From Actinocorallia sp039871655 (GTDB lineage: Bacteria > Actinomycetota > Actinomycetes > Streptosporangiales > Streptosporangiaceae), in assembly GCF_039871655.1 (NCBI RefSeq), contig NZ_JBDPLZ010000002.1, positions 62,001 through 126,000 on the forward strand: a stretch of DNA of 64,000 nt, in the 5' to 3' direction. Positions 23,146 to 31,003 of the stretch are shown piece by piece (positions within the stretch are counted from its first letter, which is position 1; every line of letters begins with the position of its first letter). The translations under genes were made by a program, and so were the position numbers. The notes beneath the pieces are model-generated. The model was not told the origin of the DNA and searched no databases. It saw only the letters and a program-made list of their open reading frames with translations.

Positions 23146-24495
23146 TCACGCGGGCCGCTCGCGCAGCCTGCCGCTCACCCTCGTCAGCTCCCGGGCCAGC
23201 GCGGTCTCGTCGGCGGTGAGCAGGCGCCCTTCCCGGACCACCGGGTTCCCGCCGACGAGCAGCGCCTCCAGCGGCGCGGGCGGCCCGAACACCAGAGCGG
23301 CGACGGGGTCGGCGATGCCGGCGTGCCCGATCCCGTCGAGCCGCCACAGCGCGACGTCGCCGAGCTTGCCGGGCTCCAGGGAGCCGAGCTCGTCCTGGCG
23401 GCCCAGGCAGCGGGCGCCTCCGGCGGTGCCCAGCTCCAGAGCCTGCCGGGCCGTCATCGCGGCGGGGCCGCCGCGCAGCCGGGCGAAGTACAGTGCCTGC
23501 CGCAGCTCCGGCGCGAGCTGGCCGGTCTCCTGGGAGGCCGCGCCGTCGACGCCCAGCCCCACCGGCGCCCCCGCGTCCAGCAGGTCCCGGACGGGCGCGA
23601 TGCCCGCGCCGAGCCTGGCGTTGGAGCTGGGGCAGTGCGCCACCCCGGTGCCGGTCGCGCCGAGCGCCGCCACGGACTCGCCGTCCAGGTGGACGGTGTG
23701 CGCGAACCACACGTCCGGCCCCAGCCAGCCGAGCCGCTCGGCGTACTCGACGGGCGTGCAGGCGAACCGCTCGCGGCAGAACTCCTCCTCCTCGACGGTC
23801 TCGGCGAGGTGGGTGTGCAGGCGGACGCCGTAATGGCGGGCCAGGACCGCGGCCTCGCGCATCAGGTCCTCGGTGACGGAGAACGGCGAGCAGGGCGCGA
23901 CGGCGACCCGCAGCATCGAGCCGAAGGACGGGTCGTGGAAGAGCTCGATCGCCTCGGCCGTCGCGGTCAGCGCGCCCTCGGTGGTCTCGACGATGTTGTC
24001 CGGCGGCAGCCCGCCCTGGGACACCCCCAGGTCCATCGACCCCCGGCACGGATGGAAGCGCAGCCCGATCGCCCGGGCCGCGTCCACCTGCGCCCCGAAG
24101 ACGTCCCCGCCGTCGCGGGGGAAGACGTAGTGGTGGTCGGTGCTCGTCGTGCACCCCGACAGGGCCAGGGCCGCCAGGCCCGCCCCGGTCGTGGCGTGGA
24201 CGAGGTCCGCGTCGAGCCGCCCCCACGTCGGGTACAGCTCCACCAGCCAGCCGAACAGGTGCTGCTGCTGGGCGTGGCCCCGGGTGGCGTGCTGGTACAG
24301 GTGGTGGTGGGTGTTCACCAGGCCGGGCGTGGCCAGGCAGCCCGTCCCGTCGATGACGTTCTCCGGCCGCCGGGGGGCGGGCCCCGGCCCCACCGAGGTG
24401 ATCAGCCCGTCCTCGACGAGCACGTGCCCCGAGGCGTACTCGCTGCCCGAGGCGTCGACGGTGGCGACGGCGCAGCCTTCGACGAGGACGTTCAC
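23146..24495 (-). CDS. 8-oxoguanine/guanine deaminase (amidohydrolase family)
   Basis: GTG 24495 is preceded by GGGAGGAG and overlaps the 2Fe-2S subunit stop (GTGA). The 449-residue protein is an ATZ/TRZ-like amidohydrolase. The HxH metal site is in LVNTHHHLYQHATRG, the second His/Glu pair in RLHTHLAETVEEEEF and the metal Asp in VGLGVDGAASQE. The latter sequence and GCTTSTDHHYVFP are typical of the 8-oxoguanine deaminase branch, which makes urate from 8-oxoguanine; guanine deaminase is the alternative. Both products feed this operon. It is inserted between XDH subunit genes. Confidence 0.85.
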   Translation of the reverse strand: MNVLVEGCAVATVDASGSEYASGHVLVEDGLITSVGPGPAPRRPENVIDGTGCLATPGLVNTHHHLYQHATRGHAQQQHLFGWLVELYPTWGRLDADLVHATTGAGLAALALSGCTTSTDHHYVFPRDGGDVFGAQVDAARAIGLRFHPCRGSMDLGVSQGGLPPDNIVETTEGALTATAEAIELFHDPSFGSMLRVAVAPCSPFSVTEDLMREAAVLARHYGVRLHTHLAETVEEEEFCRERFACTPVEYAERLGWLGPDVWFAHTVHLDGESVAALGATGTGVAHCPSSNARLGAGIAPVRDLLDAGAPVGLGVDGAASQETGQLAPELRQALYFARLRGGPAAMTARQALELGTAGGARCLGRQDELGSLEPGKLGDVALWRLDGIGHAGIADPVAALVFGPPAPLEALLVGGNPVVREGRLLTADETALARELTRVSGRLRERPA

Positions 24496-24962
24496 CGCTC
24501 CTCCCGCGAGGCCGAGGCGAGCCGTACCGCGTCCATGATCTTCTCGTAGCCGGTGCAGCGGCACAGGTTGCCGGCGAGGGCCTCCCGGATCTCCGGGTCC
24601 GACGGCGCCGGACTGCGCTCCAGCAGGTCGTGCACCGAGACGACCAGCCCCGGCGTGCAGAACCCGCACTGCACGGCGCCCGCCCGCAGGAACGCCTCCT
24701 GGACGGGATCGAGCCCGTCCTCGCCGCCCAGCCCCTCGACCGTCACGACCTCCCGTCCGGCGGCCTGCCCGGCGGCCACCAGGCAGGAGCAGACGGGCGT
24801 CCCGTCCAGATAGACCGTGCAGGAGCCGCATTCGCCCTGTTCGCAGGCGTTCTTGCTGCCCGGCAGGCCCAGCCGCTCCCGCAGCAGGTACAGCAGGCTC
24901 TCGCCCGCCCAGACGTCGTCGGCGGTCCGGTCCACTCCGTTGATCTTGCAGGTCACCCGCAT
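24492..24962 (-). CDS. Xanthine dehydrogenase, 2Fe-2S subunit
   Basis: The 156-residue protein has the two expected clusters. The plant-type [2Fe-2S] ligands are Cys40, Cys45, Cys48 and Cys60 (ACEQGECGSCTVYLDG). The second cluster has Cys99, Cys102, Cys134 and Cys136 (CGFCTPG, then NLCRCTGYEKI). It transfers electrons from the molybdenum centre to FAD. The ATG at 24962 overlaps the FAD-subunit gene end by 10 nt. Confidence 0.95.
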   Translation of the reverse strand: MRVTCKINGVDRTADDVWAGESLLYLLRERLGLPGSKNACEQGECGSCTVYLDGTPVCSCLVAAGQAAGREVVTVEGLGGEDGLDPVQEAFLRAGAVQCGFCTPGLVVSVHDLLERSPAPSDPEIREALAGNLCRCTGYEKIMDAVRLASASREER

Positions 24963-25804
24963 AGGTCGCTCCAGGCCCAGGTCAGTGTGCGCCGCGCCAT
25001 GACGGCGAGGGTGTGACGCCGGTAGGACGCGCTGCCGCGGACGTCGTCGATCGGCGAGGCCGCCGCGGCGACCAGCTCCCCGAACCGGCGCGCCACCTCG
25101 GGGTCCAGCGCGGCCCGGCTCTCCCACGGCAGCTGTGAGGCCGCGAACTCCTCGGCCTCCGGCGCCCGCAGCGGCGTCGGACCGGCCGAGCCGATCCCCG
25201 TCCCCACGGCCTGCCGCGACGGGTGCAGCGCCAGCGCGAACGAGCTGACCGCGATCACCATCGCGTTCCGCGTCCCGATCTTGGAGAACTGCTGGGGGCC
25301 CTCGGCGGGCGCGACGCGCACCGCCGCGATCAACTCGTCCTCGGCGAGGACGCTGCGTTTGGGGCCGGTGAAGAACTCCGCCACCGGGACCGTGCGCGTC
25401 CCCCGCACGGACGCGAGTTCGACCTCGGCGCCGCAGGCCAGCAGGGGCGGGTGCCCGTCCCCGGCGGGGGAGGCCGAGCCGAGGTTCCCGCCGAGCGTCC
25501 CCCGGTTGCGGATCTGCGGCGACCCGACCGTCCGGGCCGCCATCGCCAACCCCGGCAGCCGCCCGCCCAGTTCGTCCATGATCCGGGAGTACGGCAGCCC
25601 CGCCCCGATCCGGATCCGCCCGTCCCGCTCCGACCAGGAGGCCGGTTCGGGGATCCGGGTGAGGTCCAGCAGCACCGAAGGCCGGCGCTTGCGGAAGTTC
25701 AGCTCCACCATGACGTCCGTGCCGCCCGCGATCGGCGTCGCGTCAGGCCGGTCCGCCTTGACGGCCAGGGCCTCGGCCCAGGTGGCCGGACTCAGGAACT
25801 CCAT
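24953..25804 (-). CDS. Xanthine dehydrogenase, FAD-binding subunit
   Basis: The 283-residue protein is a CO-dehydrogenase flavoprotein-type subunit. It has the PIAGGTDVMVELNFRKRRP FAD motif near residue 24, IGAGLPYSRIMDEL, and the second FAD signature GSPQIRNRGTLGGNLG (about 94-109). It passes electrons to NAD. The gene overlaps uricase (13 nt) and the 2Fe-2S subunit gene, consistent with coupled synthesis of the complex. Confidence 0.95.
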   Translation of the reverse strand: MEFLSPATWAEALAVKADRPDATPIAGGTDVMVELNFRKRRPSVLLDLTRIPEPASWSERDGRIRIGAGLPYSRIMDELGGRLPGLAMAARTVGSPQIRNRGTLGGNLGSASPAGDGHPPLLACGAEVELASVRGTRTVPVAEFFTGPKRSVLAEDELIAAVRVAPAEGPQQFSKIGTRNAMVIAVSSFALALHPSRQAVGTGIGSAGPTPLRAPEAEEFAASQLPWESRAALDPEVARRFGELVAAAASPIDDVRGSASYRRHTLAVMARRTLTWAWSDLCG

Positions 25805-26652
25805 GCCGGGCCCCCCTCCGGGGCGCCGTCCCGGGTCACGGTCCCCTCGATCAGCCCGTAGGGGCGGTCGGCGGCGAAGAACACCTCGTTCGGGTTGTCC
25901 AACCCGAACGGCGACAGGTCGACGAGAAAGTGGTGCTTATTGGGCAGCGCCAGCCTGACCTCCGCGACCTCCGGCGCCTTCTCCAGGACCCGCGAGCCCA
26001 TCGCGAAGAGCGTCTGCTGGAGGGAAAGGCTGTACGTCTCGACGAAACCGCCGATCAACGCGTCGCGGATCACGGCGTACGCGGCGTTCCAGGAGACGTC
26101 CAGCGTGGAGAAGCGCCACTTCGCGTCCACGGCCGTCGCGAGGATGCGGTCGTCCGTCTCCGGCAGCGTCGTGTAGGGGTCACGGGGGAAGCCGTGGAAT
26201 TCCGAACCGGTCGTGTTCATCACGGTCAGGCCGGTGAGGCCGCCCGTCACCCACGCGTCGTCCGGAGTGACCGTCACCTCCGCCGTGCGCACCTCGTCCC
26301 CGGCGCGGGAGAAGGAGTGGTCGCCCAGCCTGTTCCAGCCGTACTGCTCGATCCGGATGTTCGCCTTGTGGATGGCGTCCTGTGAGGACACGAAATGCCC
26401 GCCCAGCCGCAGCGCGAACTCCTCGATGGAGGGGATCCCGAACTCCCGCGCGAAGGCGTAGACGGTGTTCTTCTGGGAGTCCGTCGGCAGTACGGAGGAG
26501 TTGTCGCCCGTCAGGTGGGTGTCCTCCAGATCCCCCGAAAGGGACGTGCTGACGTTGAGGTCGGTCATCTCGTGCCGGTCGCCGTCGCGCACGACCCGGA
26601 CCAGGCGGCACTCCGCCTTCCCGTAGCGGTTCGGGCCAAGGCTGAACTTCAT
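25792..26652 (-). CDS. Urate oxidase (cofactor-free uricase)
   Basis: ATG 26652 overlaps the HIU hydrolase stop by one base (TGATG). The 286-residue protein is the tandem T-fold uricase that converts urate to 5-hydroxyisourate with O2 and no cofactor. Visible motifs are NRYGKAECRLVRVVRDG at the N-terminus (Lys of the catalytic pair), SSVLPTDSQKNTVYAFA (Thr-Asp site), SHSFSRAGDE-like DHSFSRAGDE, and LPNKHHFLVDLSPF near the C-terminus (uricase signature). Length is normal for bacterial uricase. Confidence 0.96.
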   Translation of the reverse strand: MKFSLGPNRYGKAECRLVRVVRDGDRHEMTDLNVSTSLSGDLEDTHLTGDNSSVLPTDSQKNTVYAFAREFGIPSIEEFALRLGGHFVSSQDAIHKANIRIEQYGWNRLGDHSFSRAGDEVRTAEVTVTPDDAWVTGGLTGLTVMNTTGSEFHGFPRDPYTTLPETDDRILATAVDAKWRFSTLDVSWNAAYAVIRDALIGGFVETYSLSLQQTLFAMGSRVLEKAPEVAEVRLALPNKHHFLVDLSPFGLDNPNEVFFAADRPYGLIEGTVTRDGAPEGGPAWSS

Positions 26653-26951
26653 CAGGACCCCCGATAGGTGGTGTAGCCGTAGTTGCTGAGCAGCAAGGGG
26701 ATGTGGAAGTGCTCTTCCTCGTCGGCGACGTCGAAGACGATCGTGACCTCGGGGAAGAACGCCGCCGGCACGTCGAACCGCAACCGGTGGCGTCCGGGCC
26801 GCGTGGGCCATCCGGAGATCCGCCCGTCGGGGTCCGTCTGCCCGGACGCGGTCGCCTCCCAGCCGTCTTCACCGAGGAACTCCAGCGTCACCGGCACCCC
26901 CGGCGAGGGGTGCCCCAGCGTGGTGTCCAGGACGTGTGTGGAAAGACTCAC
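26652..26951 (-). CDS. uraH: 5-Hydroxyisourate hydrolase (transthyretin-like)
   Basis: The 99-residue protein begins SLSTHVLDTTLGHP with the catalytic His, has GRHRLRFDVPAAFFPEVTI in the middle and HFHIPLLLSNYGYTTYRGS at the end. The C-terminal YRGS tetrapeptide separates true HIU hydrolases from transthyretins. It opens 5-hydroxyisourate to OHCU. GTG 26951 overlaps the upstream stop (GTGA). Confidence 0.96.
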   Translation of the reverse strand: MSLSTHVLDTTLGHPSPGVPVTLEFLGEDGWEATASGQTDPDGRISGWPTRPGRHRLRFDVPAAFFPEVTIVFDVADEEEHFHIPLLLSNYGYTTYRGS

Positions 26952-27436
26952 GACTCCACCAGCTTCCGCAGCCTGATCCGTACGATCTTGTCCAGTTCCG
27001 TCCGGACGACGGCCCGCTCGGTCTCCTCGTCGTGCTCCAGCCGTGCCCGGGCGGCGGCGAGCATCTCCGCCCCGGACAGGCCGGTCGCGCAGATCAGGAA
27101 GACATGTCCGAAGCGCTCCTCGTATGCGAGGTTGGCGGCGGTCAGGGCGTCCCGGTCGGCGTCTTGCGCGCCCGCCTGCTCCTGGCGGGACCAGGCCGCC
27201 TCCCGCGAGTCGCCCCCGGCCCGCTCTCCGATCCGCGGATGCGCGGAGAGAGCGGTCAGGACCGCGTCCCAGGAGAGTCCCGCCAGCGCCCGAGAACCCG
27301 TCTCCAACAGGGCGGCGGAGTCCGGATAGGGGCGCCCGTACGCCACCTTCCGCGCCCATTCCGGGACGGCGCAGCAGGTCAGCAGCTCCTCCTCGGCCTC
27401 GGGGCCGGGCAGCGCGTCGAACCGGGCCATCTCCAT
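26948..27436 (-). CDS. uraD: OHCU decarboxylase
   Basis: ATG 27436 is preferred over the longer frame to 27484. The 162-residue helical protein contains the catalytic-site motif LSAHPRIGE (His near 69), preceded by CCAVPEWARKVAYGRPYP and followed by YEERFGHVFLICATG, all typical of 2-oxo-4-hydroxy-4-carboxy-5-ureidoimidazoline decarboxylase. This enzyme gives S-allantoin. It is the first gene of the minus-strand purine operon, so the operon promoter lies in 27437-27547. Confidence 0.94.
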   Translation of the reverse strand: MEMARFDALPGPEAEEELLTCCAVPEWARKVAYGRPYPDSAALLETGSRALAGLSWDAVLTALSAHPRIGERAGGDSREAAWSRQEQAGAQDADRDALTAANLAYEERFGHVFLICATGLSGAEMLAAARARLEHDEETERAVVRTELDKIVRIRLRKLVES

Positions 27437-27547
27437 GAAGAGAGTCAATCTCCTGAGGTAGCACCACCGAAACGTGCGAAGCACCGAAGTTGAAACACGG
27501 CCTGACTACGTTGTTTGGAGGCCACTACAAGCGGCGGGGGAGGGGCG
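27437..27547. promoter_or_regulatory. Divergent promoter region of the purine operon and pucR
   Basis: This 111-bp gap contains both promoters. By eye it is more AT-rich than its surroundings and includes AAACA (27493-27497) and TGTTT (27512-27516) as weak inverted arms, plus two CCGAA repeats. No convincing PucR box can be named. GGGGAGGGGCG is the ribosome-binding site for the plus-strand gene. Confidence 0.4.
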
Positions 27548-28972
27548 ATGAGGCTCAGGGACGTTCTGGAGCATCCCGGAGGGCGGCTTCCCGTCCTGAC
27601 CGGCGCGAACGCGCTCGACCGCCCGCTGCAGACGACCTTCACCACCGACCTGCTCGACCCGGGCAGGTACCTGTCGGGCGGGGAACTGGTGCTCACCGGC
27701 CTGGTGTGGCGGCGAGGCCCCGCCGACTCGGAGGTCTTCGTGGAATGCCTGGCCAAGGCGGGCGTCGCCGCCCTGGGCGCGGGCGAGGGCCTGCTGGGCG
27801 GAGTCCCGGACGACCTGGTCGACGCCTGCGAGCGGTACGCGGTCCCGCTGTTCGCGGTGCCCGCCGACACCTCCTTCCGGGAGATCACCGACCGGATCAC
27901 CTCGGTGCTGTGGACCGAGCGGGAGGCCGGCGCGCTGGCCGCCCGCAGCCGCAGGCGCGGCATGGTCGCGGCGCTGACGGCGGGCGCGAGCCTGGCCTCG
28001 ATCTGGCCCGCGGGTCGGGCCTGGGTGATCGGCTCCACCGGCGGGGTGCTGGCGGGCGGGCCGCTGCCGGAGGCGCGGAGGCTGGCCGCCGCGTTCCTGG
28101 CCGCGGACGGCCCGCCCGGACCGGTCCGCGCGGGCGGGAGGGTGTTCCACCTGGAGGCGCTGCCGGGCGTGCCCCGGCTGGGCGGCAGGTTCGTGGCCGC
28201 CGCCACCGCGGAGGCGGCCGACGAGCTGGCCTCCCTGGCCTCCCTCGACCTGGCCAGGCTGGAGAGCGCCCGGCAGGTGGAGCGGCGGCTGGCCGCCCAG
28301 CTCGCCGGAGTCCTGGCCGCCGAGGAGCCCCCGCTTCCGGCGATGCGCGCCTGCGGCCTCGACCCGAGGGCCCGGCACGTGGTGCTGGCCGCCTCGCTGC
28401 CGTCGGGCTCGGCGGTGCCGCTGCTGGAGGAACTGCTCGGCCGGGCCGCGGCGGAACGGGACGGCTGCGCGGTCGCCGTGGTGCCCGACCGCCCCGACCT
28501 GCTGAGCGGCCTGCGCGAGGCCGCGCACCGCCTCGCCGCCGTCACCCGCCTGACCGCCGGGGTCAGCCGGGCCGTCGAGGCGCCGGGGCTGTCCACCGCG
28601 TTCACCGAGGCGGGGCACGCGCACGCCTACGCCTTGGACCGACCCGGCCGCTCCCGGGTGGTCGGCTGCGACGAGCTGGCCTCCCACGACCTGCTGCTGG
28701 CCGGGGTCCCGGCCGCGGCGCGCCGGGCGTTCGCCGACCGGCTCCTGGAGCCCCTGTCCGCCTACGACGCACGCCACAACTCCGAGCTGCTGCGCACCCT
28801 GGAGGCCTTCCTGGCCTGCGACGGCTCCTGGACGCGCTGCGCCGGCGTCATGCACGTCCACGTCAACACGCTGCGCTACCGCGTCAAGCGCATCTCGGAG
28901 CTGACCGGCCGGGACCTGGACCGCTTCGAGGACCGCGTCGACTTCCACCTGGCCCTGCGCCTGCGCCGCTGA
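27548..28972 (+). CDS. pucR: PucR-family transcriptional regulator of purine catabolism
   Basis: ATG 27548 follows GGGGAGGGG; the frame opens at 27515. The 474-residue protein has the N-terminal PucR domain (MRLRDVLEHPGGRLPVLTG; about 1-120), a central GGDEF-like/CdaR-type region and a C-terminal PucR helix-turn-helix. The latter includes SELLRTLEAFLACDGSWTRC and HVHVNTLRYRVKRISELTG at about 420-455. PucR in Bacillus senses purine-degradation intermediates and regulates the uricolytic genes. Divergent placement next to uraD strongly implies that it controls the operon. A hairpin follows the gene. Confidence 0.92.
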   Translation: MRLRDVLEHPGGRLPVLTGANALDRPLQTTFTTDLLDPGRYLSGGELVLTGLVWRRGPADSEVFVECLAKAGVAALGAGEGLLGGVPDDLVDACERYAVPLFAVPADTSFREITDRITSVLWTEREAGALAARSRRRGMVAALTAGASLASIWPAGRAWVIGSTGGVLAGGPLPEARRLAAAFLAADGPPGPVRAGGRVFHLEALPGVPRLGGRFVAAATAEAADELASLASLDLARLESARQVERRLAAQLAGVLAAEEPPLPAMRACGLDPRARHVVLAASLPSGSAVPLLEELLGRAAAERDGCAVAVVPDRPDLLSGLREAAHRLAAVTRLTAGVSRAVEAPGLSTAFTEAGHAHAYALDRPGRSRVVGCDELASHDLLLAGVPAAARRAFADRLLEPLSAYDARHNSELLRTLEAFLACDGSWTRCAGVMHVHVNTLRYRVKRISELTGRDLDRFEDRVDFHLALRLRR

Positions 28973-28987
28973 ACCGTCCCGTGAACG

Positions 28988-29022
28988 CCAGGACGCCCCC
29001 GGCGGGACCGGAGGCGTCCTGG
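28988..29022. terminator. Terminator hairpin after pucR
   Basis: CCAGGACGCC (28988-28997) and GGCGTCCTGG (29013-29022) form a perfect 10-bp stem 15 nt after the pucR stop. It faces the convergent gene at 29066 and probably serves both. Confidence 0.75.
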
Positions 29023-29065
29023 TGGAGCCCTTGGGGGGGAAAGCGCTCCCGAATCAGTGTGACGG

Positions 29066-29692
29066 TCAGCGGCGGACCAGCTTGAAGCGGATGTCCACGA
29101 TCTCGGTGAAGGTGTCCCACTTGCGCACATCGACGAGACGCAGCGTCTTCTTCTTGGGGTTGCAGACGAACTTGGCGTTCTTGACCACCGGGGTGTCGAA
29201 GTGGCCGATCTTGGCGTGCGCGGCGACCTTCCAGCCGCCCCAGGAGGCCTGCTTGGGCTTGACGGTCATCCCGGTGCCGGTCGCGGGGCCGGAGGCCCGC
29301 TTGTTGTAGGTGGCGATCCGCCCCTTCACGCCTTTTTTGTCACTGGTGACCTTGGAAGGCAGATACAGGACGCCCGTGAGCTGCTCCCAGGCCTCCATCG
29401 GCTTGCCGTCCGCGCCGATCCCCTTGATGGTCTCGCGCTTGGAGCCGGTGAAGTCGTAGACGATGCGCTGGGGCGAGATCTTGAGTTTGATCCCGGCCAT
29501 GCCCTTGTAGTCGACGTCCTGGAAGTTCCCTCCCTGCGTCTTGCCGGAGATGTTCGCCTTCAGGCCCGTGGTCTTCCACAGGCCGATGTGGCACTTGGCC
29601 TTCGGCTTGGCCTCCGCGGGAGCGGCCACCGCCGCCGACACGCCGGCCGCCAGCAACGCGGTCAGGGCCACTCTCACTGTCTTCTGGAACAC
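29066..29692 (-). CDS. Small secreted protein, paralogue of 127-705
   Basis: GTG 29692 follows GGGGAG. The 208-residue protein has a signal peptide (VRVALTALLAAGVSAAVAA, then PAEA). The mature part begins with a Cys and GLWKTTG, continues IVYDFTGSKRETIKG, SKVTSDKKGVKG, ATGTGMTVKP and a second Cys in AKFVCNPKKKTL. The same order (Cys-G.WK.T, YDF.S.RET, ATGTG, .F.C) is present in the protein at 127-705. Function unknown; strongly basic. It stands between pucR and the polysaccharide operon. Confidence 0.82.
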   Translation of the reverse strand: MFQKTVRVALTALLAAGVSAAVAAPAEAKPKAKCHIGLWKTTGLKANISGKTQGGNFQDVDYKGMAGIKLKISPQRIVYDFTGSKRETIKGIGADGKPMEAWEQLTGVLYLPSKVTSDKKGVKGRIATYNKRASGPATGTGMTVKPKQASWGGWKVAAHAKIGHFDTPVVKNAKFVCNPKKKTLRLVDVRKWDTFTEIVDIRFKLVRR

Positions 29693-29801
29693 CTATTACT
29701 CCCCGTGGGTCACGTCAGATGCTTCTGCAACTTTGACGGACCCTACTAAGAAGAACGGTCGAATGCGTCGACACCTACCAAAAGAGAACAGGATCCGAAG
29801 T

Positions 29802-30104
29802 TCAGCCGTCGAAGAGCCAGTCCTCGTCCTCGTGCTCCCGGGCCGCGGGCACCGTCACCGGCCGCCTGGCCCGGCGCACCAGGGCGAGCAGCACCATGAC
29901 CAGGCAGAGCGCCCCCACCACCGCGGTCCCGCCCAGCGGCGACCACACCCGCAGGACGAGCATCGTCTGCGCGGTCAGCAGGAAGAGGCACAGCGACCCG
30001 GCCACCCCCACCATGGCGCGGCCCAGCGGGTCGAGCCCCGGCAGCAGCCAGGCGATGCACAGCGCGGGCACCGCGAACATCAGGGGTATCAGCAGCGCGT
30101 TCAC
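29802..30104 (-). CDS. Small three-helix membrane protein of the polysaccharide operon
   Basis: GTG 30104 overlaps the glycosyltransferase stop (GTGA); the longer frame to 30332 is a shadow. The 100-residue protein has three hydrophobic helices (about 2-21, 27-47, 52-74) and an acidic cytoplasmic tail ending EHEDEDWLFDG. No family recognised. As the last gene of the operon it may assist the membrane glycosyltransferase machinery. Confidence 0.7.
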   Translation of the reverse strand: MNALLIPLMFAVPALCIAWLLPGLDPLGRAMVGVAGSLCLFLLTAQTMLVLRVWSPLGGTAVVGALCLVMVLLALVRRARRPVTVPAAREHEDEDWLFDG

Positions 30105-31003
30105 ATCCCACGTCCGATCTTGCTCAGGTTCCGCATGACGAATGACGCCGGGATCCCCGCCACGACCGCCAGCGCCAGCAGTGCCCGGGCGTCCAGGGGG
30201 CGGGCGCGCATCGTCCGGCCGATCCAGCGCAGCGCCTGGCCGCGCCTGCCCCGGACGGCCTCGGCGAAGGCGACCTTGCCCGCCCAGTGCGCGTAGCCGC
30301 TGCGCGGGAAGTCGTACCGGCCGAGCAGCCACCGCACCGCCTCGGAGATGAGCTGCGCGTTCTCCAGCACCGAGAAGTACGACTCGCGGTGCCAGCGCAG
30401 CCCCAGCCCGGGCAGCGGGATCTGCCGGATCGGCGCCCGTGCCGCCGCGCGCAGCAGGAACTCGTAGTCCTCCCCGTAGCTGCCGGGGACCTCCTCGTCG
30501 AACAACAGCCCCGCCGAGCGCCGCAGCAGCAGCGCGGACGGGTGCAGCTGGGGCTTGTGACCGCGCAGCAGCTCCTCGCGCGTCACCAGGGGCCGCGGCA
30601 CGCGCCGGTCGATCTCGTCGATGCCAGGCCCGAAAAGGCGCAGCCCGCAGCAGACGACCTCCGTCTCCGGTTCGGCCTCCAGCACCGCGACCTGCGCGGA
30701 GACCTTGCCCTCCAGGAACAGGTCGGTGTCGTCGCAGAAGCCGACCAGCTCGGTGGAGGCGGCCAGCAGCCCGGTGTTGCGGGCCCCGGCCGCGCCGGGT
30801 GTGCGCTCGTTGCGCAGCACCTCCACCGGGCGCAGCGGGTCGTGGGAGACCAGGGAGGGGTCCGGCTCGCTGCGGTCGAACACCACGATGCAGCGCAGTT
30901 CGCCCGGATAGTCCTGCTCATGGATGGAGGCCAGAGTCTCGCGCAGTAGTTCGGGTCGGTCTCGGGTGGGGATCACTACGCTCACCGAAGGTCGGTCGCT
31001 CAA
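30101..31003 (-). CDS. Family-2 glycosyltransferase
   Basis: The 300-residue protein has the GT-A start VSVVIPTRDRPELLRETLAS, a nucleotide-sugar site where the usual DxD reads CDDTD (about residue 92), and a C-terminal acceptor domain with SYGEDYEFLLRAAARAPI, the ED/Y pair typical of inverting GT2 enzymes. It would transfer a sugar from a nucleotide donor to a lipid or polymer intermediate at the inner face of the membrane. ATG 31003 overlaps the previous stop (ATGA). Confidence 0.9.
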   Translation of the reverse strand: MSDRPSVSVVIPTRDRPELLRETLASIHEQDYPGELRCIVVFDRSEPDPSLVSHDPLRPVEVLRNERTPGAAGARNTGLLAASTELVGFCDDTDLFLEGKVSAQVAVLEAEPETEVVCCGLRLFGPGIDEIDRRVPRPLVTREELLRGHKPQLHPSALLLRRSAGLLFDEEVPGSYGEDYEFLLRAAARAPIRQIPLPGLGLRWHRESYFSVLENAQLISEAVRWLLGRYDFPRSGYAHWAGKVAFAEAVRGRRGQALRWIGRTMRARPLDARALLALAVVAGIPASFVMRNLSKIGRGM

